A DNA stretch of 64,000 bases from Flavobacterium omnivorum (GTDB lineage Bacteria; Bacteroidota; Bacteroidia; Flavobacteriales; Flavobacteriaceae). The DNA is taken from contig NZ_FNDB01000002.1 in assembly GCF_900099915.1 (NCBI RefSeq), forward strand, positions 163,910 through 227,909, written 5' to 3'. Numbering within the stretch: the stretch's first letter is position 1; every line of letters begins with the position of its first letter. The position numbers were made by a program, and so were the translations under genes. Shown one piece after another: positions 1 through 8,855 of the stretch. The notes below the pieces were generated by a model. The model made no database searches. It saw only the letters and a program-made list of their open reading frames with translations, and was not told the DNA's origin.

Positions 1-456
1 AGTCAAGATCCAATTGCTTATGATCTATTTGACAAAGCAATAAAAAAAGCAGAAGGCGGCAACACCAAAGGCGCTATCGACGACTACAGCAAAGCGATTA
101 GGATTGATCCTTTATTTGCCTCAGCTTATTTAAACAGAGCACTTTTGAAACAAAAATTAGGTGATATTAAAGGCGCTTTAAACGACGTTAACACCACAAT
201 AAAAATAGAACCTAAAAGAAGTGATGCCTACACCACAAGAGCTGATTTGAACTATAAAGCTAAGGACTACAAGAGCACTATTGAAGATTGCACCATGTCT
301 ATTAGTTTAAACGAAAAGGATTATATTGCGTATAACCTGAGAGGTCTTTCTAATTTTCATGCACAAAACAAGAAAAATGCTTGTGCCGATTTTACAAAAG
401 CAATTCAGTTGGGAAGTCAAAGTGCAGTTAAAAACAAAAAAATGTTTTGTAAATAA
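1..456 (+). CDS. TPR-repeat protein, C-terminal part (5' end outside window)
   Basis: The reading frame is open from the first base, so the true start lies upstream; the TTG at 145 is internal. The 151 visible residues form three to four tetratricopeptide-like units of about 34 residues, with recurring patterns such as AIDDYSKAIRIDP, ALNDVNTTIKIEP and ACADFTKAIQLG. TPR arrays are protein-interaction scaffolds. No catalytic domain is visible, so a specific role cannot be given. A strong terminator follows. Confidence 0.85.
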   Translation, partial: SQDPIAYDLFDKAIKKAEGGNTKGAIDDYSKAIRIDPLFASAYLNRALLKQKLGDIKGALNDVNTTIKIEPKRSDAYTTRADLNYKAKDYKSTIEDCTMSISLNEKDYIAYNLRGLSNFHAQNKKNACADFTKAIQLGSQSAVKNKKMFCK

Positions 457-480
457 TTTATTTAAAAATTATCCTACAAA

Positions 481-515
481 AAAGCGTCTTGAACTTAATC
501 AAGACGCTTTTTTTT
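481..515. terminator. Rho-independent terminator after the TPR gene
   Basis: A perfect 12-bp stem (481-492 with 499-510, AAAGCGTCTTGA) has a 6-nt loop and a T run on the plus strand. A-rich sequence on the other side means it may also serve the convergent DUF4252 operon. Confidence 0.85.
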
Positions 516-526
516 GAATTAATAAT

Positions 527-1063
527 TTACTTACTCATTAATTTCTGCAGCGGTTTCAGTTGTTCCAAATCAATATTTGATTGCTGTAATACGCTCATCA
601 TGGTCATCACACTGGTGGGATTCATATCTTTTCCTAAAATGCGGACTACTGCAAAACCATTTTCTTTTTTATTGGCAAAAAAAACAAATTCCTCGATGTG
701 TTCATCCGTTCCTACAAAGCTTACCGAAGCACCTTCCTTTCCAGAGCCAAATTTCATCAATTGCTGGTATTTTTTGTCCTTCAAAATCAAATCAACTTTG
801 GCACGTTCCGTTTCAAACTCCGCTTTGTTTTTATCATTTAATTTGAAAGCTAAAACATTCATCTTGTCAAAAGATTTTAAAGCATCATTTTGAGCTACAG
901 ATAATTTTGTTTTATCCACATTCAAAATATCGGGAGAAACATCCAAAGCAATAAAATTTTTATTTTCGGTGTTTTCTACAAAATACTTTTGTAATGTGGG
1001 TTCTGAGTTGCAACTGATCAAGAATAAACTGAACAACAGCGCCATTCCATACATAGCTTTCAT
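527..1063 (-). CDS. DUF4252 lipoprotein
   Basis: This 178-residue protein has a lipoprotein signal peptide with the lipobox LISC, putting the lipidated cysteine at residue 18, so it is probably anchored in the periplasm or outer membrane. The remainder resembles the DUF4252 family of Bacteroidota, whose function is unknown. It is the last gene of a four-gene minus-strand operon (ECF sigma factor, anti-sigma-like protein, two DUF4252 proteins) and starts 1 nt after the preceding gene ends. The context suggests an envelope stress or sensing module, which is inference. Confidence 0.75.
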   Translation of the reverse strand: MKAMYGMALLFSLFLISCNSEPTLQKYFVENTENKNFIALDVSPDILNVDKTKLSVAQNDALKSFDKMNVLAFKLNDKNKAEFETERAKVDLILKDKKYQQLMKFGSGKEGASVSFVGTDEHIEEFVFFANKKENGFAVVRILGKDMNPTSVMTMMSVLQQSNIDLEQLKPLQKLMSK

Positions 1064-1064
1064 C

Positions 1065-1667
1065 TTATCTTTTTGCTTTAGTTGCTTTTTTCAAATCATC
1101 GCCTCCAGGAATTCTCATCTTATCAGTAAGAATCGAAATTTCATTTAAATCAAAGTTACCAGTCAATGACATTAAAACGGTATCCTCATTTTTAGCACCT
1201 TCAATAAACATCAACAACTCTCTGATTTGAGAATCTGAAGCACCTGATTTTACCAATATTTTAATATTTCTGCCATTTTCATTTACGCGCATCAACTCTT
1301 CTAATCCGGCTGATTTGATGTACTTCTCAGCCACTACTTTCATTTCACCTTCTACACGAGTACTTTTTGTGGTGAATACTTTTAAATTATCCAGCTTTTT
1401 AATCAACGCTAAATATTGTTGGGTTTCTTTATCGGAGGCGTCCACTTTTACTTTACTCATTAAGTCAAACATTTTTTTGTTGACAATAATAGAGGTAACA
1501 TCATCTTGTCCGTCAAATTTATCAAATGCCGCTTGCGCAAAAATTGGACTCGCAATAAAAACTAACAGTACGGTGATTAAAAACTTTTTAGCAGTACTTA
1601 AACGGCTGTTTTTTTGAATCTGATTTGCTGTTGTGCAAAAACTTGGATTGGGATTGATTGATTTCAT
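1065..1667 (-). CDS. DUF4252 secreted protein
   Basis: The ATG at 1667 is preferred over an upstream one at 1688 because it gives a shorter N-terminus, about 200 residues. A hydrophobic signal segment (FLITVLLVFIASPIFAQ) ends in a type I cleavage-like AQA site rather than a lipobox, so the protein is probably periplasmic. The mature part resembles DUF4252 and is a paralogue of the next gene, although sequence identity between the two looks low. The N-terminal stretch before the signal is unusually long, so the start is uncertain. Confidence 0.7.
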   Translation of the reverse strand: MKSINPNPSFCTTANQIQKNSRLSTAKKFLITVLLVFIASPIFAQAAFDKFDGQDDVTSIIVNKKMFDLMSKVKVDASDKETQQYLALIKKLDNLKVFTTKSTRVEGEMKVVAEKYIKSAGLEELMRVNENGRNIKILVKSGASDSQIRELLMFIEGAKNEDTVLMSLTGNFDLNEISILTDKMRIPGGDDLKKATKAKR

Positions 1668-1740
1668 TTTTTTAAATTTATTTAGCATTATTTTAATTGA
1701 TTGTAGCGTTTACGCCGTGATTATTGTTTTCTAAAAGCAA

Positions 1741-2238
1741 TTAAATACCTCTAGATTTATTTTTGGTTTTTCGGAATACTTTATTTTTTGCTATTTGATA
1801 TTCTTCAACATACTTTACACTTTCTATGCCAACATTTACATTTTTTGACAATAGTGAAAGCGCTTTTTGAGTTTCTTTAAAAGCTACTTCGGGATCATCA
1901 TACGTTCCTAAATCATTACTGTTATTTACAGGTTCCGAATAATAGATAACATACGTACCTATTCCCATCAAAACAACAACCGAAGCTGCGATGGACATCC
2001 ATCCTAAAAGCCGTTTTTTATTCCTGCTTTCCACCTTTTGAATTTCAAACAACGGAATTTCTTGTTCAAACTGTTGTTCTTTTGCAACAGCAAAATGGTT
2101 AAATAATGCGGTATACTTTTCTAAGTGTGGCGCAACGTGCTGCGTCGCAAAATAATCCTGTAATTCTTTCTCTTCCGCAATAGAAGTTTCACCCTCAAAG
2201 TATTTTTCAAGTACCGTTTCTACTTTATATAATTCCAT
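1741..2238 (-). CDS. Anti-sigma-factor-like single-pass membrane protein
   Basis: The 165-residue protein has a charged cytoplasmic N-terminal region, one membrane segment at about residues 79-99 (GWMSIAASVVVLMGIGTYV) and a short C-terminal periplasmic tail. Its start overlaps the end of the ECF sigma gene by 14 nt, which suggests translational coupling. This size, topology and position are those of a sigma-binding membrane partner. I do not see a zinc-binding ZAS motif, so the anti-sigma role rests on context. Confidence 0.6.
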   Translation of the reverse strand: MELYKVETVLEKYFEGETSIAEEKELQDYFATQHVAPHLEKYTALFNHFAVAKEQQFEQEIPLFEIQKVESRNKKRLLGWMSIAASVVVLMGIGTYVIYYSEPVNNSNDLGTYDDPEVAFKETQKALSLLSKNVNVGIESVKYVEEYQIAKNKVFRKTKNKSRGI

Positions 2239-2734
2239 AATTATGTGTTTTTGTCATGTGTTCTCGTATCGTTTTTCGTGCTCTGGAAAGGGCTACTCTA
2301 ATAGCACTCTCGGTCATATCAAGCATTTTGGCCATTTCTTCAAACTCATATTCTTCAATATCACGAAGCTGAATGATGATTCGCTGTTGTTCTGGCAATA
2401 GACTGATACTCCTTTCAACCCAATTCAAACTATCGCAATCTTCGAGTTTTTTATCCAATGGGGGCGCTGAATCTGTATAATTGGTATGAGCAATTTTAAG
2501 ATTCCCTGATCTTTTGGATTTCAATTGGTCTAAACAATAATTTTTTGTCATCGTCATCGCAAAAGCTTCAATGCTACTATAGCCCGCCAATGCAGCATTT
2601 TTGCTCCACAATTTAACCAAAACTTCCTGCGTGGCGTCTTCGGCTTCCTCCGTACTGACTAGCAATCGCTTTGCTAATCTAAAGACTTTGTCTTTGAATG
2701 GAGTTACCATTAACACAAACTCATTTTGGTTCAT
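2225..2734 (-). CDS. ECF (sigma-70 family) RNA polymerase sigma factor
   Basis: Start chosen at the ATG at 2734 (MNQNEF), 169 residues; an upstream in-frame ATG at 2764 would add ten unlikely residues. Region 2 is visible at the N-terminus (FRLAKRLLVSTEEAEDATQE) and region 4 at the C-terminus (LPEQQRIIIQLRDIE, then a helix-turn-helix with TESAIRVALSRARKTI). It has the short two-domain form of ECF sigmas and directs polymerase to a specific regulon. It heads the operon with an anti-sigma-like gene and two DUF4252 genes. A TAATTTTG -7-like element lies at 2776-2783 on the same strand. Confidence 0.9.
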   Translation of the reverse strand: MNQNEFVLMVTPFKDKVFRLAKRLLVSTEEAEDATQEVLVKLWSKNAALAGYSSIEAFAMTMTKNYCLDQLKSKRSGNLKIAHTNYTDSAPPLDKKLEDCDSLNWVERSISLLPEQQRIIIQLRDIEEYEFEEMAKMLDMTESAIRVALSRARKTIREHMTKTHNYGII

Positions 2735-2855
2735 AACAACTTCGATATTAAACGGGTTATACAATTAAGACGATTCAAAATTATTTTTGCTACAATAAAC
2801 TTAAAATAAAACTAAAGTTAGTATTTTTACGTTAATATAGTATTAAACCAAATTT

Positions 2856-4307
2856 ATGAGAACCTACTTCAAACTTACGCTTTTATTGTTCATTACGGCT
2901 TTTACTTTTCAAAGTTGCCAGGACAACGATGACATTCCGCCTCCCCCTAGTTTAGAAATCCAAGATTTTATATGGAAAGGAATGAATCAATATTATTTAT
3001 GGCAAGCAGACGTGCCTAATTTAGCAGATGACCGTTTTGCTGACCAAACCGCATTAAATACTTTCCTAAGTGGCTACCCAGTTCCAGAAGATTTATTTGG
3101 AGCATTAAGAGTAAGTCCCTCAATAGATAAATTCAGTTGGATTGTAGATGATTATTTAGAACTAGAAGGTAGTCTTCAAGGTACTACTAAAAACAACGGT
3201 GTCGATTTTGGTTTAAGTTACAAACCAGGAAGTTCAACTGAACTATTTGGTTATGTACGTTATATTATTGCCAATTCAGATGCATCGACTAAATACATTA
3301 AACGTGGGGATTTCTTTACAGCCGTAAATGGGACACCACTTACCCTCAGCAATTATCAATCGTTGTTATTTGGTTCCAATGAAAATTACACCCTAAATCT
3401 TGCAGATTACAACGGAACTACTATTGTTGGGAATGGCAAATCAGTAGACTTAGCAAAAACAGTCTTAACTGAAAATCCAATCTTGATTAATAAAGTAATC
3501 ACCTCTGGTTCTCATAAAATTGGGTATTTAATGTACAATGGTTTTTATGCCAATTTTGACACTCAGTTAAACGAGGCTTTTGCGTCTCTAAAATCTCAGG
3601 GAGCTACCGAACTAGTTTTGGACTTACGGTATAATGGAGGAGGTTCCGTTCAAACTGCCACTCGATTGGCCAGCATGATTACTGGACAGTTTACCGGAAA
3701 AGTATTTGCTAAGCAACAATGGAATAAAAAGATTAATGATTATTTTGAAGCTGAAAGTCCAGAAGCTTTGTACAATTACTTTACGGATAAGATAGGAGCT
3801 ACCGCAATTAATAGTTTAAACTTAACTAAAGTTTACATCTTGACTAGTGCCAGTTCCGCATCAGCCAGTGAACTTGTAATCAACGGGCTTGAACCACACA
3901 TCAATGTAATCCAAATTGGGGATGTTACTGTTGGAAAAAATGTTGGATCTGTTACTTTATATGATTCCCCGACATTTGGATCCGAAAATAGAAATCCAAA
4001 TCACCGATATGCTATGCAACCTATTGTGTTAAAAATTGTAAATTCAGTTGGTTTTGGCGATTATTTCAATGGATTGCAACCTGATTTTTTAGTAAAAGAA
4101 ACATTGAGTACTTTAGGCGTTCTTGGAAACAGTTCAGAACCATTATTAAGTACCGCGATTGCAAAAATCACAGGAGCATCCCGCATGATGAGACAAAGTC
4201 CGGGTAAAGAATTTGACTTTTTAACCGATTCCAAATCCATATTAGGAATACAAAACCAAATGTATCTTGAGAAAGCTCCAGAAGGACTTTTGAGAGCTCT
4301 AGAATAA
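2856..4307 (+). CDS. S41 family C-terminal-processing-like peptidase, lipoprotein
   Basis: This 483-residue protein has a lipobox (FQSC, Cys21), so it is likely membrane-anchored in the envelope. An N-terminal helical domain is followed by a PDZ-like region (about 105-200) and the S41 catalytic core (about 225-400). The core carries LDLRYNGGG and the nucleophile segment TSASSASASELV, with a Ser at about residue 334. S41 enzymes cleave proteins from their C-termini using a Ser/Lys dyad. It diverges from the ECF operon. Substrate unknown. Confidence 0.88.
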   Translation: MRTYFKLTLLLFITAFTFQSCQDNDDIPPPPSLEIQDFIWKGMNQYYLWQADVPNLADDRFADQTALNTFLSGYPVPEDLFGALRVSPSIDKFSWIVDDYLELEGSLQGTTKNNGVDFGLSYKPGSSTELFGYVRYIIANSDASTKYIKRGDFFTAVNGTPLTLSNYQSLLFGSNENYTLNLADYNGTTIVGNGKSVDLAKTVLTENPILINKVITSGSHKIGYLMYNGFYANFDTQLNEAFASLKSQGATELVLDLRYNGGGSVQTATRLASMITGQFTGKVFAKQQWNKKINDYFEAESPEALYNYFTDKIGATAINSLNLTKVYILTSASSASASELVINGLEPHINVIQIGDVTVGKNVGSVTLYDSPTFGSENRNPNHRYAMQPIVLKIVNSVGFGDYFNGLQPDFLVKETLSTLGVLGNSSEPLLSTAIAKITGASRMMRQSPGKEFDFLTDSKSILGIQNQMYLEKAPEGLLRALE

Positions 4308-4374
4308 TAGAATAAATATTTTTCATCTTACATACATATAACTGTAAGATTAATTACTAGAACACAGTACCAGT

Positions 4375-4424
4375 TTGCCACATTTTTGAAGAGCACAATC
4401 TTTGAATCTGTGGCAATCTTTTTT
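4375..4424 (+). terminator. Possible terminator after the S41 peptidase
   Basis: TTGCCACA (4375-4382) and TGTGGCAA (4409-4416) form an 8-bp stem around a 26-nt loop, followed by a T-rich tract. The loop is long, so this is only a candidate. Confidence 0.4.
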
Positions 4425-4543
4425 AATGATGGCTATTTTTTAACCTAAAATTTTACTTTTACTCGTTAAAAAATAAAAAAATTGAGACAATAAATATCTT
4501 TTTTGTAAGTTTATATGGAATAACTTCCCAAACTGAAAACCCT

Positions 4544-5164
4544 ATGAAAAAATCAATTCCGTTATTTTTAACCTGTGCAGCTCTAGTTTCTTTCGCATTT
4601 GTAAAACCTGATACAAAAACAACCAAGCAAATCAATGTTGTTATTGATGCTGGGCATGGTGGAACTGACTTTGGAGCCACTTCCAGCTCTGGTACTGAAA
4701 AACTGATTGTAGAACAAATCACTACTAAAATAAAATTCTTAAATAAAAATGAAAATATAGTAATTCATCTTACGAGAAATGAAGATAAATATATTTCTCT
4801 ATCTGATAGAACGGCGATTATTAACAACATCAAACCAGACTTAGTTTTGTCCTTGCATGTGAACCAAAGTGCAAATTTAGCTAAATCAGGAATGGAGTTT
4901 TACGTCGCCAATGAATCTGTGGCTAGCGAAAAATCCATTTTGATTGCAAATGCCCTTCGTACTAAATTCTCTCAAAACAATACGCTCAAATCATCTGAAG
5001 TAAAAAAAGCGCCTTTTTTTATATTAAAAAAATCAGTGGCACCTGCAGTATTGGTTGAATTGGGTTATATGTCGAATCTTGATGATCGAGAATATTTGAT
5101 TAATGACTTGGAACAAAACAAAATTGCTGCAACAATTGTAGCATTTATTTCTGAGTTGAAATAA
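4544..5164 (+). CDS. N-acetylmuramoyl-L-alanine amidase (Amidase_3)
   Basis: A 206-residue zinc amidase that cuts the bond between N-acetylmuramic acid and the peptide stem in peptidoglycan. A hydrophobic N-terminus (about 1-20) indicates export. The family motifs are present: VVIDAGHGG with the zinc-ligand His38, the glutamate near residue 57 (VEQIT), SLHVN with the second zinc histidine, and the catalytic glutamate in LVELGYMSN. It is a minimal amidase without SPOR or AMIN domains. It stands alone and is followed by a terminator. Confidence 0.9.
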   Translation: MKKSIPLFLTCAALVSFAFVKPDTKTTKQINVVIDAGHGGTDFGATSSSGTEKLIVEQITTKIKFLNKNENIVIHLTRNEDKYISLSDRTAIINNIKPDLVLSLHVNQSANLAKSGMEFYVANESVASEKSILIANALRTKFSQNNTLKSSEVKKAPFFILKKSVAPAVLVELGYMSNLDDREYLINDLEQNKIAATIVAFISELK

Positions 5165-5185
5165 CAACAACTCTTGTAAACAATA

Positions 5186-5216
5186 AAAGGCTTTCAGTAA
5201 CGAAAGCCTTTTTTTA
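5186..5216. terminator. Bidirectional terminator between amidase and TonB receptor
   Basis: A 10-bp stem AAAGGCTTTC / GAAAGCCTTT (5186-5195 with 5202-5211) has a 6-nt loop, a T run on the plus side and an A run on the other, so it can stop both converging genes. Confidence 0.85.
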
Positions 5217-5232
5217 TTAATAGAAATTTGAA

Positions 5233-7188
5233 TTATAACTTGATATTCATACCCAATTTAAAATTCCTTCCCAAGGTATTATAGCCTACATTTTCAACAA
5301 AATCAGCGTTTAAAATATTGCTAACCGCTCCAAAAATAGACAACCTGTTTTTTACCAACTCATAGCGAGCCGAAGTATTTACCAATTGGTAGGAACCTAA
5401 AACAATCTTCGTTGTAGCAAAAGTATTTCCGTCAAAAAAAGCATCATTTCTACTGTCTACAAATTGATAATCAAGATTAAAAAACAATCGGTCATTGATT
5501 TGAAAATCCAAAGCTGAATTTACTTTATGCTTTGGAATCAAGCGATCCAGCGCTTTATCTACTTGTGTAAACGTATAATTGGAGTTCCAATTGATTTTTT
5601 CGCTCAAGGCAAAAGAGAATTCGGTTTCTACTCCTTTTGCTCTATTCATTCCGTCTATATTAATGTAGTTCGAATCGAAAGTTACCGGATTGAAATAAAA
5701 TCCGATGAAATTAGTTTGTTCACGGTAAAAAGCGACCGCATTCAATTTTATTTTTTTATCTAAAAGTTGGGTTTCAAAACCTGCTTCTATTGTTCTATTT
5801 TTCTCCGGTGTTAAATCTGCATTTCCATATTCCGAATACAATTGGTACAAACTTGGCGTTACAAAAGCAGTGCTATATGAAGCTAAAATTTTCAAAGGAA
5901 TCGATTTAAAATCAAAAGAAGGATTCACATTATAAACCAATTGATTTCCATACTGACTGTGAATATTCAATCGTGCTCCAGCGTTTAAATTCAATCCAAA
6001 ATCCGTGGAAAAAACACCTGTAACATAAGGATCAATCATATTAAACTTTGTAGCTTCCTTCAAATTACCGCCAAAAGGAGTGATGCTGTTCATATCATGA
6101 AACTGATATTGTGCACCTGCCACAAGAAAGAAAGATTCTGAAAATTCATATTTATTAAAACCATCTACATTCACACTTCGGGATTCATATTGTGAAAATC
6201 CAGGTGTATTCGAATAAAAGTCGAAATCATTATACGTTCTTACTATTTTATTAAAGCTGGAATTCAGAACAAATTCCCCTTTAGAATATTTGTATTTTGG
6301 TAAAAAACCAAAACGAAATTGTTCTGAATCGGTGGAATTCAAATCAGTATCATTGGTACCGGTATTATCAAAAGAAGCATCGTAATCCATTTTGACTTTG
6401 TCATAACTACCAAAGAAATCCAAGGTCAATTTTTCTGTGGCTTTATACCCTAACTTTGCCAAATAATTAATTCTGGAAAAACGATCTTCTTCGTAATTAT
6501 CATCTGGATTTACAGGAGCAATCTGTGACATTCCGATAATTTCAGTGCTATTCAAAGAAGCAAAATAATTCACTTTATCTGCATTTCCGTTAACCGAAAA
6601 ACCTTGATTGTAATTTTGAGCGCTGGTTTTGTCAGTATTTGCAGTATTATTGGTTCCTGCATTTACGTAGGCATTTCCTTCAATCGCTTTCTTGCCTGAT
6701 TTTTTCAAAGTAATATTTATTACTCCAGTTCCGGCACCTGATCCATACAACGTACTTGCTGCGCCTTTCATAATTTCGATACTTTCCACCTGCTCAACCG
6801 GAAGCAAACGCAAATCATACTCAAAACTAATTCCTGATGCATCATTAACCGGAATTCCATCAATAAGAATCAAAACCTGATTGTTTTTTCCACCCCGAAT
6901 GTAGTACCCTAAATTTTTTCCCGCAGCACTTTGGTTCCCATTAATTTCAACACCTGCAACGGAACTTAAGACATTGGCAAGGCTTTGTCCCGCTTTGTTT
7001 TTCAAATCCTGAGCGGTAATTTTAGTGATTACTTTTCCTGATTTCTCCTTTGCCAAAGCAAATTTAGAGTCGGAGACAACTACTTCTTTCAATTCATCTT
7101 GAGAAGAAATAGTTTCCTTTTGTTGCGCAAAAGCGCAGCTAGAAATTAGCACGCACAACGCACTAATACGAACGATTTTTTTGTTCAT
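5233..7188 (-). CDS. btuB: TonB-dependent outer-membrane receptor, BtuB-like (vitamin B12 uptake)
   Basis: This 651-residue receptor has a signal peptide (ISALCVLISSCAFAQ), a plug domain (about 30-155, with a TonB-box-like start near KEVVVSDSK and IRGGKNNQVLILIDGIPV) and a long beta-barrel ending in an aromatic/hydrophobic C-terminal strand. It imports a scarce ligand across the outer membrane using TonB energy. The cobalamin assignment rests on the B12 riboswitch in its leader and the divergent BtuF/BtuC/BtuD genes, not on binding residues I can identify. Length is typical for BtuB (about 600-650). Confidence 0.88.
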   Translation of the reverse strand: MNKKIVRISALCVLISSCAFAQQKETISSQDELKEVVVSDSKFALAKEKSGKVITKITAQDLKNKAGQSLANVLSSVAGVEINGNQSAAGKNLGYYIRGGKNNQVLILIDGIPVNDASGISFEYDLRLLPVEQVESIEIMKGAASTLYGSGAGTGVINITLKKSGKKAIEGNAYVNAGTNNTANTDKTSAQNYNQGFSVNGNADKVNYFASLNSTEIIGMSQIAPVNPDDNYEEDRFSRINYLAKLGYKATEKLTLDFFGSYDKVKMDYDASFDNTGTNDTDLNSTDSEQFRFGFLPKYKYSKGEFVLNSSFNKIVRTYNDFDFYSNTPGFSQYESRSVNVDGFNKYEFSESFFLVAGAQYQFHDMNSITPFGGNLKEATKFNMIDPYVTGVFSTDFGLNLNAGARLNIHSQYGNQLVYNVNPSFDFKSIPLKILASYSTAFVTPSLYQLYSEYGNADLTPEKNRTIEAGFETQLLDKKIKLNAVAFYREQTNFIGFYFNPVTFDSNYINIDGMNRAKGVETEFSFALSEKINWNSNYTFTQVDKALDRLIPKHKVNSALDFQINDRLFFNLDYQFVDSRNDAFFDGNTFATTKIVLGSYQLVNTSARYELVKNRLSIFGAVSNILNADFVENVGYNTLGRNFKLGMNIKL

Positions 7189-7203
7189 TTACTTAAACAT
7201 TTA

Positions 7204-7224
7204 GTAACAGCTATTTTCTGTTAC
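7204..7224 (-). promoter_or_regulatory. Hairpin just upstream of the btuB start, possible expression platform
   Basis: A perfect 7-bp inverted repeat GTAACAG / CTGTTAC with a 7-nt loop ends about 15 nt before the btuB ATG and downstream of the riboswitch aptamer. Its position would let it mask the ribosome-binding region. Its role as the switching element is inferred. Confidence 0.4.
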
Positions 7225-7299
7225 ATGACTAAAAATGGGGAGAAAAGCATAGAATTACCCATACCCAAACCTTTTTTCCCGAAAGTTTGATACTCGATG

Positions 7300-7622
7300 T
7301 AATAGGCAGGTCTCCTGGCTTGCGTCTTGTTGTTTACCTTCTCATTCTGGATTTTAGGATGCTGGATTTATTCTTTAAGGATTTTGCAATCCTAATTCGT
7401 AAATCAATACTTCTAAAATTTTCGAACAATGGTTTTGTAGATAACAACAAGCTTGATAGCTTACAGTTGCGGGTACAGCGTGAGATTTTTGAATATGGAT
7501 TTGTGAAAATTGATTTTAGATTATAATTCTAAAATCAAAAATCGTTAATCAACAATCTTCAATCACTCTCTTCCCTTTTAATGCTATTTTGAAAAAATCA
7601 AAACAGCAACCTCAATACGGGT
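7300..7622 (-). promoter_or_regulatory. Cobalamin (adenosylcobalamin-type) riboswitch in the btuB leader
   Basis: Read on the minus strand, the conserved pieces are in order: GGTTGC near 7600, AAAAGGGAA near 7575, the core CCCGCAACTGTAAGC near 7460, and the B12 box AAGCCAGGAGACCTGCC at about 7305-7321. Together these identify a B12 riboswitch controlling the TonB receptor downstream. A TATATTTG -7 element at 7624-7631 places the transcription start at the aptamer's 5' edge. The element is about 300 nt, longer than many, because of AT-rich hairpin insertions such as the GATTTTAGA/TCTAAAATC stem near 7510-7535. Any ORF called on the plus strand here is spurious. Confidence 0.9.
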
Positions 7623-7658
7623 GCAAATATAGCTTTATGATTGGAATAAAAAATAAAT

Positions 7659-7691
7659 TTTGATTTTTAAAAAGGATTAAATATACCTTTG
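7659..7691 (+). promoter_or_regulatory. Putative Bacteroidota promoter for btuF
   Basis: TTTG (7659-7662) and TACCTTTG (7684-7691) are 21 nt apart and match the TTTG / TAnnTTTG pattern, lying about 20 nt before the btuF ATG. It is divergent from the riboswitch promoter, and no B12 box is seen on this strand. Confidence 0.55.
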
Positions 7692-7711
7692 CACTTCTTG
7701 AAAACCATTTT

Positions 7712-8854
7712 ATGAAATCTTTTATATTCCCGTTCACACTCTTTTTATTTGTCATTTCCATAGCTGGATGCAAACAAAACAAGGATAATCCAACCTCCAC
7801 TAATCCAACTTCAGCAAATGAAATTCAATACGCTAAAGGATTGGAAATCTATAAACACAACGGGTTTACAATCGTTACCATCACAAGTCCTTGGCCTAAC
7901 GCCAATGAAAATTTCACTTACGTTTTACAAGAAAAAAACGGAATCATTCCAGACAGTTTAAAACAGTTTTCCATCATTCCGATTCCTATAAAATCGATTG
8001 TTGTCACCTCAACTACGCATATTCCAGCACTTGAAATGTTAGGCGTTGAAAACACTTTAGTAGGTTTCCCAAACACCGATTATATCTCTTCCGAAAAAAC
8101 CAGAAAAAAGATTGATTCTGGAAAAATTAGGGAAGTTGGCACCAACGAAACTTTAAATACCGAGGTTTTAATTGATATGAATCCCAATCTAATCGTCAGC
8201 TTTGGTCTGAACAACAGCAATCCAACTTTAGATAATCTGCAAAAAAGCGGTTTGAAAGTGATGATAAACGGCGACTGGACGGAGCAATCTCCACTTGGAA
8301 AAGCCGAATGGATTAAGTTTTTCGGCGCGTTGTACGGATTAGATTCCAAAGCCAATACTATTTTTTCTACTATCGAAAAAGAATACACAACCACTTTGGC
8401 TTTAGCCAAAAAAGCAACATCAAAACCCACCGTCCTAAGCGGTGCAATGTTTCAGAATCAATGGTACGTTCCACAAGGCGAGAGTTGGGCATCGTTATTT
8501 CTTAAAGATGCGCAATCTAATTATTTATGGGCTGACACGAAGGGAACCGGCAGTTTGCCATTGCCTTTTGAAAAAATTTTAGAAAGAGCACAAAATGCCG
8601 AATATTGGATTGCTCCAGGCGATTTTTCTTCGTTGAAACAAATGAGCGACAGTAATCCGCATTATAGTGAATTTGCCTCGTTTAAAAATAAAAAAGTATA
8701 TTCGTACAGTATTAATAAAGGTGCTAAAGGAGGGATTTTATATTTCGAATGGTCTCCCACTCGCCCCGACTGGGTATTGAAAGATTTGATTAAAATTTTT
8801 CATCCGGAATTGCTACCCAACCATAAACTTTTTTTCTTTCAGAAATTAGAATAA
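7712..8854 (+). CDS. btuF: ABC transporter substrate-binding lipoprotein, BtuF-like
   Basis: A 380-residue periplasmic-binding protein of the Fe-siderophore/cobalamin (PF01497-type) class. It has a lipobox (SIAGC, Cys20), a first lobe with SIVVTSTTHIPALEMLGV and GFPNTDYIS, a connecting helix and a second lobe. It should capture vitamin B12 in the periplasm and pass it to the BtuC/BtuD transporter encoded directly downstream. It is first in a tightly packed operon (1 nt to the permease). Ligand assignment comes from the divergent riboswitch-controlled receptor; a siderophore or heme is the main alternative. Confidence 0.85.
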   Translation: MKSFIFPFTLFLFVISIAGCKQNKDNPTSTNPTSANEIQYAKGLEIYKHNGFTIVTITSPWPNANENFTYVLQEKNGIIPDSLKQFSIIPIPIKSIVVTSTTHIPALEMLGVENTLVGFPNTDYISSEKTRKKIDSGKIREVGTNETLNTEVLIDMNPNLIVSFGLNNSNPTLDNLQKSGLKVMINGDWTEQSPLGKAEWIKFFGALYGLDSKANTIFSTIEKEYTTTLALAKKATSKPTVLSGAMFQNQWYVPQGESWASLFLKDAQSNYLWADTKGTGSLPLPFEKILERAQNAEYWIAPGDFSSLKQMSDSNPHYSEFASFKNKKVYSYSINKGAKGGILYFEWSPTRPDWVLKDLIKIFHPELLPNHKLFFFQKLE

Positions 8855-8855
8855 A

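Noticed and set aside
489..893. 134-codon plus-strand frame opposite the DUF4252 lipoprotein
   Set aside because: Antisense shadow; the minus-strand frame has a lipobox and family resemblance and is part of an operon.
7287..7526. 79-codon plus-strand frame
   Set aside because: It lies entirely over the minus-strand cobalamin riboswitch, whose conserved elements explain the sequence; no protein family resemblance.
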